Below are positions 1 through 13,808 of a stretch of 64,000 bases of DNA, piece after piece. The notes below the pieces were generated by a model. The model saw only the letters and a program-made list of their open reading frames with translations. It searched no databases and was not told the origin of the DNA. This DNA is from Todiramphus chloris collaris (Eukaryota > Chordata > Aves > Coraciiformes > Alcedinidae): NCBI GenBank assembly GCA_025345505.1, contig JANVCC010010406.1:11365679-11429678 (forward strand). Direction: 5' to 3'. How positions within the stretch are numbered: the stretch's first letter is position 1; the number at the start of each line of letters is the position of its first letter. Position numbers and translations under genes: made by a program.

Positions 1-60
1 TTTGGGTTTTTTTGTTTTTGTTTTGTTGGGTTTTTTTTCTTTCTTTTTTTTTTTTTTTTT
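1..60. repeat. T-rich low-complexity sequence
   Basis: Runs of T broken by G and C at the left edge of the window. Confidence 0.9.
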
Positions 61-2072
61 CCTCCAAAGTCTAAAAAAAGGAGTCAGATCTGATTCCATC
101 TGAGGTTTGTGCCATTTCTTATTTTATCCTTGTGGTTCACCAATTCATTGCTAAACAATAATAGACATTCCTACATAATTTGATATTTAGCTATTAAAAT
201 GGTTCAGCATGTTCTATACATAATTTAATTAAGATCCCACCTTAAATCAAGGGCTTGCATATAATAAGATGAAGTCCAGTGTGGGACAATTGGTCTGCTG
301 AAACCCCGGTGCAGTGTGTGCCCACATAAGGCAGGGCAATTCCTGGGCTGTTTGCAGCTAGTCCTTGCAGATCTGTGCCTTTCCCTTTGTTAGACAGCTG
401 CCATGTAATCCGTGTGGAGGACTGGAAAGGACAGCCTTGTAACAACATTATTTCAGGAGGATAATAAGTAGCCATCATAAATTCCTTTTTTAATAGTTTA
501 TTGCCGGTTGTAGTCTATTGACAGTGCCTGTTTTATAGCATGGAGGAAAACAGTTCCTTGTTGGCACTAGTCACTAAAACTGTTTGATAGCTCTGGCCCT
601 TTTTAGTGCCTTTAGAGAAAACCTAGTGTCTCATGAAATGAATCATAAATAGCTGAGTTGAAGTTGAACAAAAGACGGAAAGAGGGAGGGAAAAAAAACA
701 GTCTTGCACTTACTGAAATATGTTTACTTTGGACAATAATCTATTAACTAGTTTAACAAAGATACTTCAAGGCTCAATCCTGCTGTTTTAGCTGGAAGAA
801 AAAAGTAAATTCCATGAGGATTGTGTCTTAGGTGTTTATAAGGAGACTGTTTAGCAAATGTTATCTTTCTTACAGCTCACAGAATAGTATACTAAATTTC
901 ACATTTTTGAAAGCAGAAGCAGCATAGTCTAATGCTTAGAGCTGTCTCACCATCACTACTTTGTCGTGTAACATCGAACCATTTATGCAGTCTCTTGGGG
1001 TAGGATACAGTGATACATGTGGGTATCTAGAGAAGGCTGAGAAAGAATAGGGTGCTTACTGAGTCCCACAAAATCCCAGCTAGGCTGCTGTGTAACTCCT
1101 CAGTTGTTTATGTTTATAATTCCTACCCTGAATCCTTTTACTTAGAATCTCAAGACCATCAACCTTATTTAAGTCCATTCAAAATCCAGAAACATGGGTG
1201 TCCCGGTCAACACTGGTCTTTGCTGGCCATGTAGAAGTACTTGCAGTCTTTGTGGGCACCATGATATAATTTTGCTACAGGTTACTACCCAGTCTTACTA
1301 TTTTCCCCTTCTCTCCTCAAGGGCTCATGAGTGCAATGGGGATTCTGAAACTTCTGTTTCAGCCTGAAAAATTAATTTAAATTTTTGCCATTTTATTCCT
1401 TAACCAGCCCTCTGTGACTTGTCAAAGCAGGGGACTTTTAAACTCATATAGGAGACATCAGGAAGATCTGACTTTGGACTTGATTATTTTGGATGAACTA
1501 TATTGCCAGATGCCAACTTGAAAGACAGGGCTAAATGATGGAGCCCATTATATACATAACTCTGAGACAGAATGGAAAGACCCAGGTTCAATGTTATCCT
1601 CAGTCTCAGAGGCTGAAAAACCTCTGTTGAAGTCTGTGTTTTCCATTTGTCATCAGAGTATCTAAGCCACTGTCCTTAAGCTGAGCTACATGACAGAAAT
1701 TAATACAAAACTTAGTGTGATGGAGCACAGTTCTGGATCCTTGGTTTTCAGGCATTCAGGTGTGCTTCTAGTACCTGCTTCCTGGTCTGGTAATTTTTAA
1801 TCTCAATGCTTTTTTTTTTTTTTTTTCTTAGAAGAGGACTCAAAACCCCAGAACTCCAATGCCCCAGTGCTTTCCATGTGATGCTGGTTTTGAAGCTAAG
1901 GTCATACTCTTTCACTGTGTTAGGTTAACTTCTTTATTCCATGCAGCTACAAGAAAAATAAGGAACATCTATGCTTTTATGGATAGGACAGAGATGTGAT
2001 TTACCAGCCACTGGGCTGAGACATGAAACGAAGCCATCCTTTCCACTTCCAGGGAAAATGCTGTAATCCACT
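61..2072. other. Non-coding sequence
   Basis: AT-rich, with only short random open frames. No repeat family or gene recognised, apart from a T-run at about 1809-1826. Confidence 0.6.
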
Positions 2073-2240
2073 TGGGGTTTTTTTTTTGGTTGTTTTTTGT
2101 TTGTTTGGGTTTTTTTTATTTTTGTTTTTGTTTTTGTTTTTGGTGCAAGTGTTTTGGTTTTGTTTGTTTGTTTTGTGGTTTTTGTGTGTGTTTTTGTTTT
2201 TGGTGGGGTTTTTTTTTGTTTTTGTTTTGTTTTGTTTTAA
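2073..2240. repeat. T/G-rich low-complexity tract (TTTTTG-type)
   Basis: About 170 bases made of T runs separated by single or double G. It yields artificial Phe/Gly/Cys-rich open frames in two frames, which are not genes. Confidence 0.9.
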
Positions 2241-2991
2241 TCATATTAAGCTAATGGTGACATTTCCTTCACCTGAGGTGAACTCCATACTGTATCAACC
2301 ATATGATCCAAAGCAGGTACTGGGACATATTAAGCATGCAAGTGATGACAGCTTCCTACAGAGATATCCATCAGGTGCTTAACTGCAGAAGGTCAGATGG
2401 GATTTCATGTGCTCCCATCCCTAGCATCCTTCATTAGACCATTCTGTAGAGCTCTGTGCTCCACCTCGTAACTGTGTGAGACCTCTTCTTAGGTATTTAT
2501 GTACTGTATAGGAAACCTGGGCACTTTTGACTGAATTCTGCATGTCATTTCAGACCAACTGATGTCACCCCTAATTTGAGGAAGTTTTCATTCCTTATTG
2601 TATCACAGTCTTGTGATTTTATGGGGTGAGAATCTGTATTTTTTTCCCAAGCAGGCTCACTTTGCTATTTGTTTACTTCAGGCTTAGATTTCTCTGTAAT
2701 CTTCTTTTTGGACATTCTTTGTGAACACCATCCATTTCAATCTATTTCTACAACAGACAACATTGTGCCTATGGTTTATGACTGGTTGTGGTTCTCAGTT
2801 TTGTCTTAGGGCCCACACAGAACATTGGCCTTGTCCAATGATCTGAAATCTTCTCCCAGTAAATGCCTCTCTCCTCATGTTATCTTTTGAGTGTTGGCAT
2901 TGTCTGAGGAAGAATACCTAACACTTCTGGTTTTGGTAGAGGGAGAGAGCGGTGCCTTTCTTTAAAAACTTATGGTGAGGAGTCATGATGG

Positions 2992-3019
2992 TGGAAATTG
3001 CATACTGGAAATTGCATAC
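2992..3019. repeat. 14-bp direct repeat, two copies
   Basis: TGGAAATTGCATAC occurs twice in tandem. Each copy carries an ATTTGCAT-like octamer variant. Confidence 0.8.
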
Positions 3020-3163
3020 CCTCTGTGGTATAATCTGGTGTAGACTCCTCTGAATAACAGTGTCTGATATGTTACAGAATGTGTTGGAAACCTGAGGAGG
3101 GGATAGGGAAGTCCAGGTAGAAGTTAATAACAAATATCAGATCACTCCTTCATTTCTGACACT

Positions 3164-3193
3164 TTTATTTATTATTTATTATTATTATTATTC
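3164..3193. repeat. TTA/TTTA microsatellite
   Basis: Short tract of TTTATTTATTATTTATTATTATTATTATT type. Confidence 0.8.
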
Positions 3194-3199
3194 ACTATA

Positions 3200-6100
3200 T
3201 GCTTTTGAGTAACACCTAAGGGCATTAATAAATGAAACAAATGTTTCAGTAATCCTGTCTGGTATTTGTTAACCATCTGAAACTGCAGATAAAAGACATG
3301 ATTGGTACCAAAATAAGTATGTGATGCATACATATCTTGCCTATTTTTCTATGCCAAGCATGAATGGATCGTTGCAGCCACTCACAGCCCCAGTGAAACC
3401 AACTGTGCAGCTGTTTGCAGTCAACAGACTACAGGGTTAGGGCCACAAGTACTGATTTGCAGGCAGTTGCACACAGGTAACTTTGCACTGATGAATGGTT
3501 TCCTTTATTTTTATTGCCTCTGAAGCACAGATAATTGTCTTCCTTATTTCATTTATGTCGTAAATGTGAAGTTGCTTGTTATCTTTCAGTGCTTGCAGGA
3601 TACTGGCCCACAGCAATAAAATAAACAAATAATTTATTTTACGTTACTGTTTCTTTTTAAGGATACTACTCACCTGTGAGCATCTAGTGCAACAGACCAA
3701 GTTTTATTAGGGTGCTCTACCTTTCTTTCACTTGGGTTTCAAAGTTCACTTGCTAGACAGTCACCAAATCCCTTTTTTCCACTGTCATAGGACACCTGCA
3801 ATTTTCAGAAGTCTGCAGAAATGTCTGTGCCTAGAGAGTAAGTAGAAAGTGTTGTTTTCTTTTGCTGTGATACACTCCACTTTACATTCTACCATAATAT
3901 TTTGCGGTTTCAGATGTCTCATTTAGTATTTTATTTGATATGAAATCTTAATCAATTTCCCTCCAGCTTTTCCTACTGTCATTGGGACACAGTAAGGTGT
4001 GGAAATGCTGTGCAATACTGACACCTGCCAATATTTTTCTGGAGAGCACTAGACAATGTACCAGTGTCTCCTCATGACCTGACTCCCCTGCAGGGAGGAA
4101 AATCCTCTTGACTTAAGCAACAGTTGAAGAAGACAGGCAGAAATGTTGGAGTCTTCCACCCTTTTCTCTTTTTTTTTTAATTTTTTTTTAATTTCAACTG
4201 GGGAAAATTAGTGTAGAGAAGTCTTCCAAACCAAAGAGAAATTTAGAATCATCGAAGCAAAATACATATGTACCCAATCATTTTAGTAATATATTACTTT
4301 GCCTAATCATTAACTTAAAATGCCATATAAGAATTTGCAATCCACAGTAAATCATTTTGTAAGAATGATTTAAATGTACTGCTGACTAATGTAAAACAGT
4401 CTAGTTTCCACACTCAGTTGGCTGCCAAACATTGTTTAAGAAAAAGGAGGGGGTGTGATCCAAGTTGACATAAGTTATAGCAGATATAATGCTCCAATAT
4501 AGTGGTCGTTTGCAGATTATTGTCTTTAAGACATAGAAAGAAGATGACATATTAAGTACCATGAGGATTGCCAGGCCTATTTTGTGCCTTAATTAGGACG
4601 CTTTACAACTCTACGTTTTATTCTTTTCAAAGTCTGCCTGGAAATGCCTTTATGATCATCTTATCTACAATGATATTGGAGAAGTGAAATACCAATTAAT
4701 TTACTAACACAGCAGCAAAATAAAAAGGCTGCTTCTATGGTAGAGGCAAAAGGTTGCTCTTAGTGTGATGACAGAGGAGTTAGTGTTTTAAAAACAACTA
4801 AATCAAGCACGCTCTGTGCTGAAGCACAGAAGGAAATAAGGAGCAGTGATAGGGGACTCGCCAAGTGAATGTGTTGTTGAAGAGAGACTGAGAATGTCCT
4901 TGAGCTTAAAGAACAACGATGATGTGAACACAGCAAACAGTAGTAAACAGTGAGTGTGAGTGAGACACTTTCTTTATCTGCAAGTCTTTAATTTAGATTT
5001 TTCTTTGAAAGAAAGGAGAAACCAGGGATATATAAATACCAATTTTAATGTAGACAACAGACATTTCAGTGAAGGGCTTCCTATTCACTATCTTGTGACA
5101 GATACATTATTTCTGTTGTCACAATTGAAATCTTCTAGAAAATGAGCAACTTCTGGATTGGCCAGCATGTTGTACTTTTTATCCTTCTTTAGACTAAGGT
5201 TAAGTCAGGACTGCAGTAGTGCAAGGAGTGTGGAGGAGGTCTGCTCCACAGGCACTGCAATGTGATGCAGCAACGCTCAAAATCATCTTGCACACTCTTA
5301 GTAGTCCAGATGTAAAATCATGGGTAAAATTCTTGAATGTTTATTCATATTTTCAAACAGTTTGTTCAGCCTCCATGCTGCCCCTGCTACACGACTGCCA
5401 GTGCCTCAGGCAAGTAGCTCAAGCCTCGTTGCCACTTCTGCCTCTTGTATTGCAGACACAGCAGTGAAGTAGGTCCCAGCAATTTGGGCAGGGTGCCTAT
5501 CATCTCAGATCCCTTCAGCGTACTGCGAAACATCTGTCCCTTGGGGCTTGTCTGCAAATAATACGGTCACATCTTTGTACTTGTGCAAGGTGTGACAGCA
5601 AGTTCCCAGCAGAGGAAAATTAGGGAACTGAACTCATTCTGCACAGTCATTATGCAGTTCCTGCAGATCTCCCTCCCGTGCCACCACCTTCAATGTTCTT
5701 TTGTAAAAATACATCATGATCACATGGGTGTAACTATTCTAGAGACTGTGCAGAGAACAGTCTTTGCAACCTCAAGTGTTAATACACCAGACAGAATCAA
5801 TGGGTTTATAACAACTTTGGGAACATGGCATATGGGAGTATGGAAAGCAAGGCTATTCCCTAGGAAGTTAAAGAATGCATTTTATTCATATATTTGATAG
5901 CCTAAATGGCCACAGGTGACTAATGACTTTTGCATTAACAGTTTTTGTAGTACCTACCTATAACAACTTTAAGACATGGGTTTTTCAGAATGTTATTAAG
6001 CATTTCCTGACAATGTGGTTGTTTTAGGCAAAGGTGCTCAAAAAGTACATGCATCTAAAATTAGCATTAGAAGGCAGACAGCAAAGAGGGGAGAAGGCTT

Positions 6101-9100
6101 GTTAGAATATGTTCTGAGAGTAGGTGATGTTGAAGGGGAAGGGAAACTTTTGTAGAGCAGAACACAAGCTAGCCAGGCTATTACAATGAAACTAAGATAG
6201 ATAGTTTAAAGCTAACTATTTGACCTGTTTGGACCTGCTTTACCCTGCCATTAACACTGACCAGCATCTGAATGCCCAGGGATAACTTACCTCCCACATG
6301 GTGCAGCATCTGTGGAGCTTTAGCCTTCATGCTTACAGTTCAGGAGCCCACAGCAAGACTTGCTTAATGTAAGGTTGGTTATGTCCATGGCTGGAGTAGC
6401 AGAGCAGAGCCCTGGAGAAGCAGAAGCAAATATGACTCCACCTGCAATATCAAGAGCTGTACTTGGGCACAGGGGCAAAGTATTATGACAAATCCAAAGG
6501 AGAAGACAGCAGAGGATGGCCACCTCTGCCTATAAATACCTTGTGGTATTTATATCAGGTCAGACCCACTGATGATGTGAGCACCAGTCTCATTGAGTGG
6601 GGGAGCCAGTCACCTTTACCTCTGCTTTGGGCACTGCACAGCCACCTCTGATCAGAAGCTGGAAGTGTCCTCTGCAAAGCTCTCCACTCACATACGTGTT
6701 GAAGTGTGAACTTGTTGACAGAGTGTTGGTGCCACTGGCTTTCTTCTCTCTTTTCTACCCTCCGCGAGTGATGATGCAGCAGAGCACTGATCTTGGCTAG
6801 GCTAAAACTGATCAATGACATCTGATAGGACCTTGAAAGTCTGGAACTGGGCATCAGTTACCCATGACTATAGACAGATGGTGTCCAGTGGGCATGACAG
6901 CTTTCCCTGCATCAGAAGAGCAGAGATAGGCTTCCACTTTGGAACATCATCTCAGCTCCCTCCAGGTGCCTTGGGTTCACCGTCTGCGGATGTTCCCTAC
7001 ACCTCAGTCCCTTAAAAATCTTTTTTCAACACTTTCTTAGCTCCTGGCTCAAAAGGAAGCCATCCACATAAGACAGCTTCAAGGTTCCTCTGCTTGAAAT
7101 TCTTGTCTACCCATTTCTGTCATTTCTTTAATTTTGTGGCTGAACTTGCCATAACCTCTAGCAGTAGAGGTTTGCCATTTGAAGTCCTCCTTCCATCACA
7201 GTGTGCCCAGCTCCTGTGATGTTAAGTGCTTGGCCTGTCACCGTGGTCTCTACTACCACTACTGAGGGAGAAAACCTTGTAAAAATGCCACTCTAGACCA
7301 CAACTTTTCTTTGGCTACCTCAGAAATTCTTGTCTGCTGAGCTGATAGCCTTGTTAGCTGTGACAAAACGAATGCATGAAAGAGTCGTATTGCAGGCATG
7401 TGCCCACTACTATTTTGTCTAAACAGCGACATCTCCTGACATCCGAGCTGCAGCTGTGTTAGCGGGTTACTACTCCAATAAAGTTGTTGTTGTTGTTACA
7501 CACAGTAAATGGACTCCCGAGGGCCACCCTTAACAAGAACCATGTCTGCTCCTGCGTTTCATTCAGTGCCAAGCATGCTGTCAGCACTTAACAGCTATTA
7601 ATAATAACAGAAGGAATTACAAAGCTTCATGGGATAGAATACAGCCTGCTTAAAGGCAGTTCTTTGAGGGCTGTCCTACTTTGCTTGTATTCATACATCC
7701 AAACTGGATCTATTTAAGATGCTAAAGTTAAAACTACCAACATAATATAATTCTGAGTTTGAAGCTTTGATAGACATTATCAACTCAGACTACTTCAATA
7801 AACAAAGTGCACTTTTTAAAGGAACATTCACTTCAGCTTGTAACTGTGATTGCCTGGGGAAAACAGCTGTGCTGGTGAAAATTCAAATATTCCGTTTATT
7901 CATATTTTAATTGCAAATTGTTTATAAAAGCAGCAAAGATTTCTGTTTTCGGCATTTTCTGGCAGCTATTTAATTAAAAATTTTTTGAAGAGTTCATAAT
8001 ATTCTTCAGCACCTATAGCTGGCTGTCAAATGGCAGCAAATACCTGATATGAAGAGAATTATTTTTTGGATGTATTGGGCCAATCAGGCATAACAAAGGG
8101 CAAGTGAGATAATTTTAATAGCTACACCTGTGGAACCATGTCTGAATTTATTCCAGTATTGCAGGTAATGAGCACCTTAGAAGCTTTCACAGAGGGCTGA
8201 AAAAATATTCATGTATGAATCATGAAAGACACTGTTTTACCACTTTTGAAACACAGATTTCTCTCCAGTCTCTGTGACAGGTCAGTGAAAGTTATTCATG
8301 CTGCTGAGGGGCAAGGGGGACAAGTAGCATAAAATTCTGCAGTTGAGGGGCATCATATCAGAATGAGACATCTCTTTAGTAAATGGAAGATAGAAAATCT
8401 ATTTGCAAGATACAAATTCTGAAATATTTTTATTATTATATAATGTATTACTACACCTATTAAGCTGAACAATGAACATAATTTATGCTCTGATAAACAA
8501 TGAATAATAACATCAACTTCTGAAAAAATTTCAATGGATACTTTTTTCCTAATATTTCCTTTCTTGTTTTTCAGTCTTCAGCAACTTACTACAGACGTGT
8601 TAATAAGTTAAATCAAAATGTATGTTAGGCGTGCCCACATGTATCTATCAACTACATACAATCAGGCACCCCAAGATATTCAGAAGGGGCTTGCGACTCA
8701 ACTCTGCAATCACACACTGTTTTCTGTCTTCATTGCTACATTGATTAAAATATGTGTCCCAGTGCAGCAGAGAACCATATACAAGCAGAGATACCATTCT
8801 ATGTTCAGGATCCCGTTGCCTCTGGATCTTTTCAGGGTCCATCTACCTTTGACAGTTCTTCAGACTAGACCATTTCTCTTGTATTTTCACATTGATTCTC
8901 ATGCACTGTTGAAACAATTGCAAAAAAAATACTCACCAAACTGAAACAGTTCTAGTCAGTTCTGTGTGCTGAATACATAAAAGTGCACAATGAATTTAGC
9001 AACCATAAAATTTTTCTTGTTTTATGGGGTCTAAGAAAAATCTGCTGATCTCTAAGAAAAGTCATATTGCTCTGTGGCAGTTTAATTGTGTTGCTTGTTA

Positions 9101-9356
9101 TGAAAAATTAAAGAACCTAACGCTCTCAACAACAATATAAGCAATTAAGTGCCAGACAAAAAATAAACTGAATTTGTTGAATTACGCCTGCACCAACAAT
9201 ACTCAGGTTGATACCCATTCTAAGCTGATGATATTACAAATTAATTATTATGCAGTTAGATCCTAAGCCTGGTTTTAGTTATGAAGGTATGTTTATTCTC
9301 TTGGTTTCGTTTTGTCTGGAAGCAGGGGCATGGCTTTGCAGCTCATTTGTTTTTTG

Positions 9357-9358
<2 letters not shown>
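3200..9358. other. Non-coding gene-desert sequence
   Basis: About 6 kb without a supported exon, RNA gene or recognisable transposon. AT-rich, unusually even stretches at about 4230-4790 and 7700-8160 contain many homeodomain-type TAATTA/ATTTAATTAA words and could be conserved enhancers (see findings). Confidence 0.5.

Positions 9359-9405
<47 letters not shown>
9359..9405. repeat. Poly(T) tract, 47 bases
   Basis: Uninterrupted T47. It creates poly-Phe and poly-Lys open frames on the two strands, which are artefacts. The tract could be the poly(A) tail of an old antisense retrocopy, but no element body is recognised beside it. Confidence 0.95.
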
Positions 9406-9408
<3 letters not shown>

Positions 9409-10291
9409 TTCACTGAACAGATGGAGGAGAGGGTTGTTTTGTTTGCTTGTTTTGTGAAAATGACAGAAAGGTAACATAAAATACTTGAAAATATACCATA
9501 AACCAGAAACATCTTAGTTACCACCTCCTGGTCTGTACAGTTAACATTAAAGATTAACACATTTGCTGCTTGATTTTGACTAACTGTCAATATTAAGTGC
9601 AACACACAGAGCGCAGGCTGAGAACGTAGAGGCATTTAAAACAGGTAGTATAATGTATAAAATTAATTAATTATATTTCCCCCAGCTATTACGTATTTCT
9701 CTCTTCCACATTGGGCCTTACTCTCTCAGCTTTTTCTTACCTTCCATTAAAAGCAAGGCCAAATCCTAACTGATTTTAACATGGAGCTCGAACAATTTAC
9801 AAAAGGGCTTGTGCAGTTGTCTACCACAGCAGGAGCCATGCAAATCTTTTCCACTTTGGTGCTCCCCATGCTGCAGTCTCTCATCAATTGCCGCATTAGT
9901 CCAGTTCCCACTGACACAGACCTACAGTAGGTGATTTTAAACAAGTTATTCTACCCTTGAGTGTGCGTGCTGGGGTTCGTGTATATCTGTGTTTGTGTAT
10001 TCTTGTGCTTCACACATCTATCCAGAAGCTTTTTTGAACATAATAGAACCTATTCAGAAATGCAGTTCTAGGAGGAAATCTCAGAAGTGTTTACTCGGAA
10101 GAGTTAAGAAATTATTTTATAACTGAAAAATTGTTTAGGAAAGTGTTCACTTGAATCATTTAGTGGTGTGAAAAGCTCCCCATATTTTCCCTTCCCATCA
10201 CTGATTTGATATACTTGCTCTTTTTTTCCTTCCTTTCTTTTTTATTACAGAAGTATAAGAATAGAAATCATCCTCCACTGGCATTCCTACA

Positions 10292-10293
<2 letters not shown>

Positions 10294-10353
<60 letters not shown>
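10294..10353. repeat. (TATC)15 microsatellite
   Basis: Sixty bases of perfect TATC repeats, likely length-variable between individuals. Confidence 0.97.
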
Positions 10354-12020
10354 ATCTCCCCACATTTCTGAATGTTTATGCTTTTTCCCTGTGGCCTCCT
10401 TGAAGCTGGGTAGAATTGGATGTCACTATAGTTAAAGGAAGGTTTTGCAAGTGTGATTTGTATACAGATTCTTCTTTATGTTCCTTTCTGTTCTTTCCCA
10501 GCATATTCAGGTTTTAACAAGCTGGAAAAACCATCACATACACACAAGAAGCATTAGATATTTCATACTACTGCCTTTACTCATCCTATCAAGCATTCTG
10601 TCCCTCTCGAGATTGGTTAGATACAAATAAAAGCCACGTTCAAGGATCTTAAAATACAAGAATAAAATCCATTTCTGATGTGATCGCTTTGTAAAGATTA
10701 AGCACGTGCATATTTGCACAGCTTTTATAGACACAACTGTACTCATTCTGCCTGTGAAAAAAGGCATCTGGTCAAAAACCCGTCCTGATGCAAAGGTGCT
10801 CTGTGTCTCTGTGTCAGCAGAGTGGTGTCTATGGGAGTCCTGATCAGTCCTTGTCCATCCATCTTGGAGCACAGGAGGAGCAGCACCTTGTGTGTCTGGA
10901 AAAAAACCCAAAGACATAGAAGGCTCTATAATAATGCAGAGCGTTGGCACTCAGGTGCAGTGAAACACTCAGGTGCCTCTGATTTTGAGGGCAAAGTCTA
11001 GGGAAATTAAATATATAAGCCTTATTTGAGTAAATATTGTAAAAAATAACATTTATTGTCTCTTAATATTTTACCAGAATTAGTAAAATTATAGTGTTGA
11101 TGGATTACATATGTACAAATTTGGAACTATATGACTTCATTATTTACAATCATTTGTTTCCCTTCTTCTGTCCCTTTCGATAGAAAGTTTATCAGGGACC
11201 TGTTGTTTTGTGTCAAAAAAAAAAAATTGTATTGCACCTCTAGAGTTCTGAAGAGCTTAATTTCTGATGAAGTCTCATTAGTTTATTTTCCTCCCTCACT
11301 TAAGATGACATAAGCAGAGCAAGGCCAACTGATTATCTAAAGAATGAGTTTTTTGAAAAAGATAACGGAACAGTTATCATGGTACATGTGCTGTGGTAAC
11401 TGCTGTCCTGCTCTACATAAATGGGGAAGGTGGCATGTCATATGGTGAAAAACAAATTACAGAGAACAAAAAGAGCAAAGCCTTCTCAAGCTGCATGATA
11501 ATTTTTCCCAGGCCTTTGTGTGAGGCAACGCAATGTGAGCCGATAACAGTGATGTGTAGCAGGTGCCTGGGAACACGAGGCTGTGACAAGCCAATGCCAC
11601 TTTGAATGCCAGCATGGCCTGTCACTTGCTGGGTCTAGGTGGTAGAGCAGCAGAAAACCAAGAAGGGCACCCCAAGCACTGTCTGTTAACATGGAAGCTA
11701 CCACCAGTTTCACCATTAAAAGTTCAAAGTGCACTCCTACTTCTTTTTTGACAGTCTGCTACTCAGACTGAATTATTGTTCAAGATTTCTTTAGGTATGT
11801 CTTCAGGCTGACAAAGCCTGAAGCTTTACCTTAAAGCTAAGCTCTTGATAGTGCCCACTGAAGCATAAGTAAAGAGGAAGCTGCAGCTATGCAAAACATG
11901 AAAATAGCAGGCAGTCTACCCAGAGCTGTCAAATAGCATGACTCCTTCCCTAAGAGTCAAGCACGGCATCTTACATGTAGGATGATGATTCACCTGCAAA
12001 AATAAACAAAAAGCATCCAT

Positions 12021-12048
12021 TATTTTATTTTATTTTATTTTATTTTTT
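12021..12048. repeat. (TTTTA)n microsatellite
   Basis: Five tandem TATTT/TTTTA units ending in a T-run. Confidence 0.9.
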
Positions 12049-13512
12049 AAATCTGATACAATATAACCCAAACAGGAGAGCAATAATCTCATCATAGAAA
12101 TTTATAAAAGTGTACGCTGTCACAAAATGTCCTGTGGTGTTTGTAAATAGTGTGTATAGCTGCAATCAATTGCTATTTAGAGGTGCCACACGTGGCACAG
12201 ATGCAAGTGAACATGGCATTACTTATTTCCTCTTGACCCTGTGCTGTTATCACATATGGAGTGGGGTTCAGGACAACATTTTCTGTCTGCTCACGTGAGC
12301 TAGGGAGCCCATTTTTGCCTGTTCCCTATGGAAAAATTACTCCATCACTATGCCAGTATTTCTCAGGAAGACACAAGCCTGCTACATCTCAAAATTACAC
12401 TTTATGTAAGTTTGGAGGAGTTGACAGTTGCCCCAAGACCTCTCTCTCAAAGTCACCTACATCAGCAATGGGAGAGGCTTTCCCATGAGCTTGCTGGTGT
12501 CAGGAAGCTGAGATAAGTCTCTCATGTAGCTGCTGCTAGTCACCCCATGCCTGTAGGGCAAGCCATGTTTCTAAATCAGACACTTCTGAAGAGACTCCCC
12601 ACTTTGCCTGTAAGGCTTTGCACCATATCATAGGTGTGAGCTGAATAATGTCTACCGGATGAAGCTGAACCAGAAAATACATCTTAGGAGAGCAACCTGT
12701 GTATTTCAACCCCTAATCAGAATTCAGTCCGTAGGACTAAGTCTGATATAAATATCTTGACATGTAGTGAATGTGGGTTCTGGGGTCTCTGCACCTGCTG
12801 TTTCACTTTGCAGACCCACTCCTGCTGAGCAGCACTGCTCAGCTAATGCAGGCACAGCCCATGAGATCCCACCTGGCTGTGATATATGCTTCACTGGCAG
12901 GCACACTGGTGCACACATGGGGATGGAGAGGCAATAGTGACGTTCAGCATGTCCTGCTGATGTCTATTCACTCTGACAGCTAAAGTGGAGCCAATAATGA
13001 TACTTGCAGCAGGCATAGATTATTTTCCGTGCTGTATACAAACAGCATGACCTAGTTCTTTGCAAATGACCCTTGGACTCCCCCCTGCTCTTTCATGCAG
13101 AGACAAATCTGTCCCATTAGGTCACAGGGGTGAGGAGGAGGAGGGTGCATGTGAGTGCACTGTGCAACGTATCTCCCCAGGCTGAAGTCCTTCAAGATGT
13201 CCACTTCTCCTGGGAGACTGGGGGTGCTCAGTTCTTCAGCGATTTCACTGGGTCCTTCACCACAGGTATATTTTTCATTAAACAAGGCAACACTCGCGTG
13301 CGAGCTCGAGTGTTTTTTAATGGCACCCTTAGTATTCGTAGTAAGGGAGAAAAGCTTCATCTCTCCTGGCTCACAAGCCAGGTGAGGTCCAACAAGGCAG
13401 CAGGCTAAAATGTGCCGCCTCCCCACCCTCGCCACCCGGTGAGGCCGTGGCGATACCCAACGCCGTTGACACCGCCCGACTGCGTCTTGGGAGGGCGAGC
13501 AAGCGGAGGGCT

Positions 13513-13747
13513 CCCAGCGGAGGGAGGGCACCCAGCGGAGGGAGGGCACCCAGCGGAGGAGGGCACCCAGCGGAGGAAGGGACCCAGCGGAAAGAGGGGA
13601 CCCAGCGGAGGAGGGGACCCAGCGGAGAGAGGGGACCCAGCGGAGGGAGGGCACCCATCGGAGGAGGGGACCCAGCGGAGGAGGGGACCCAGCGGAGAGA
13701 GGGGACCCAGCGGAGGAGGGGACCCAGCGGAGGAGGGGACCCAGCGG
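13513..13747. repeat. 17/18-bp GC-rich minisatellite, about 13.5 copies
   Basis: Thirteen full units and one partial unit all begin CCCAGCGG (one reads CCCATCGG) and continue with a GA-rich tail. Seven units are 17 bp (CCCAGCGGAGGAGGGGA type) and six are 18 bp. The plus strand is purine-rich. Overlapping open frames on both strands arise from the repeat and are not genes. Confidence 0.95.
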
Positions 13748-13808
13748 CGCCTGCGAGCCGCCCCCGCCTCCACGCGGAGCCGCGTCCGGCCACGGCTGCG
13801 GGACACCG

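Larger units (their letters stand above)
9406..13429. other. Non-coding sequence
   Basis: No supported gene. It contains the TATC microsatellite and a TTTTA repeat. A 138-codon open frame at 10534-10950 (minus) has no recognisable family features. Confidence 0.55.

Noticed and set aside
2023-2382. Phe/Leu/Gly-rich open frame resembling a membrane protein
   Set aside because: It is the translation of a TTTTTG low-complexity tract.
9250-9635. Poly-Phe (plus) and poly-Lys (minus) open frames
   Set aside because: Both are made by the T47 tract.
10534-10950. 138-codon minus-strand open frame
   Set aside because: The length is expected by chance in 64 kb; there is no recognisable domain or splice context.
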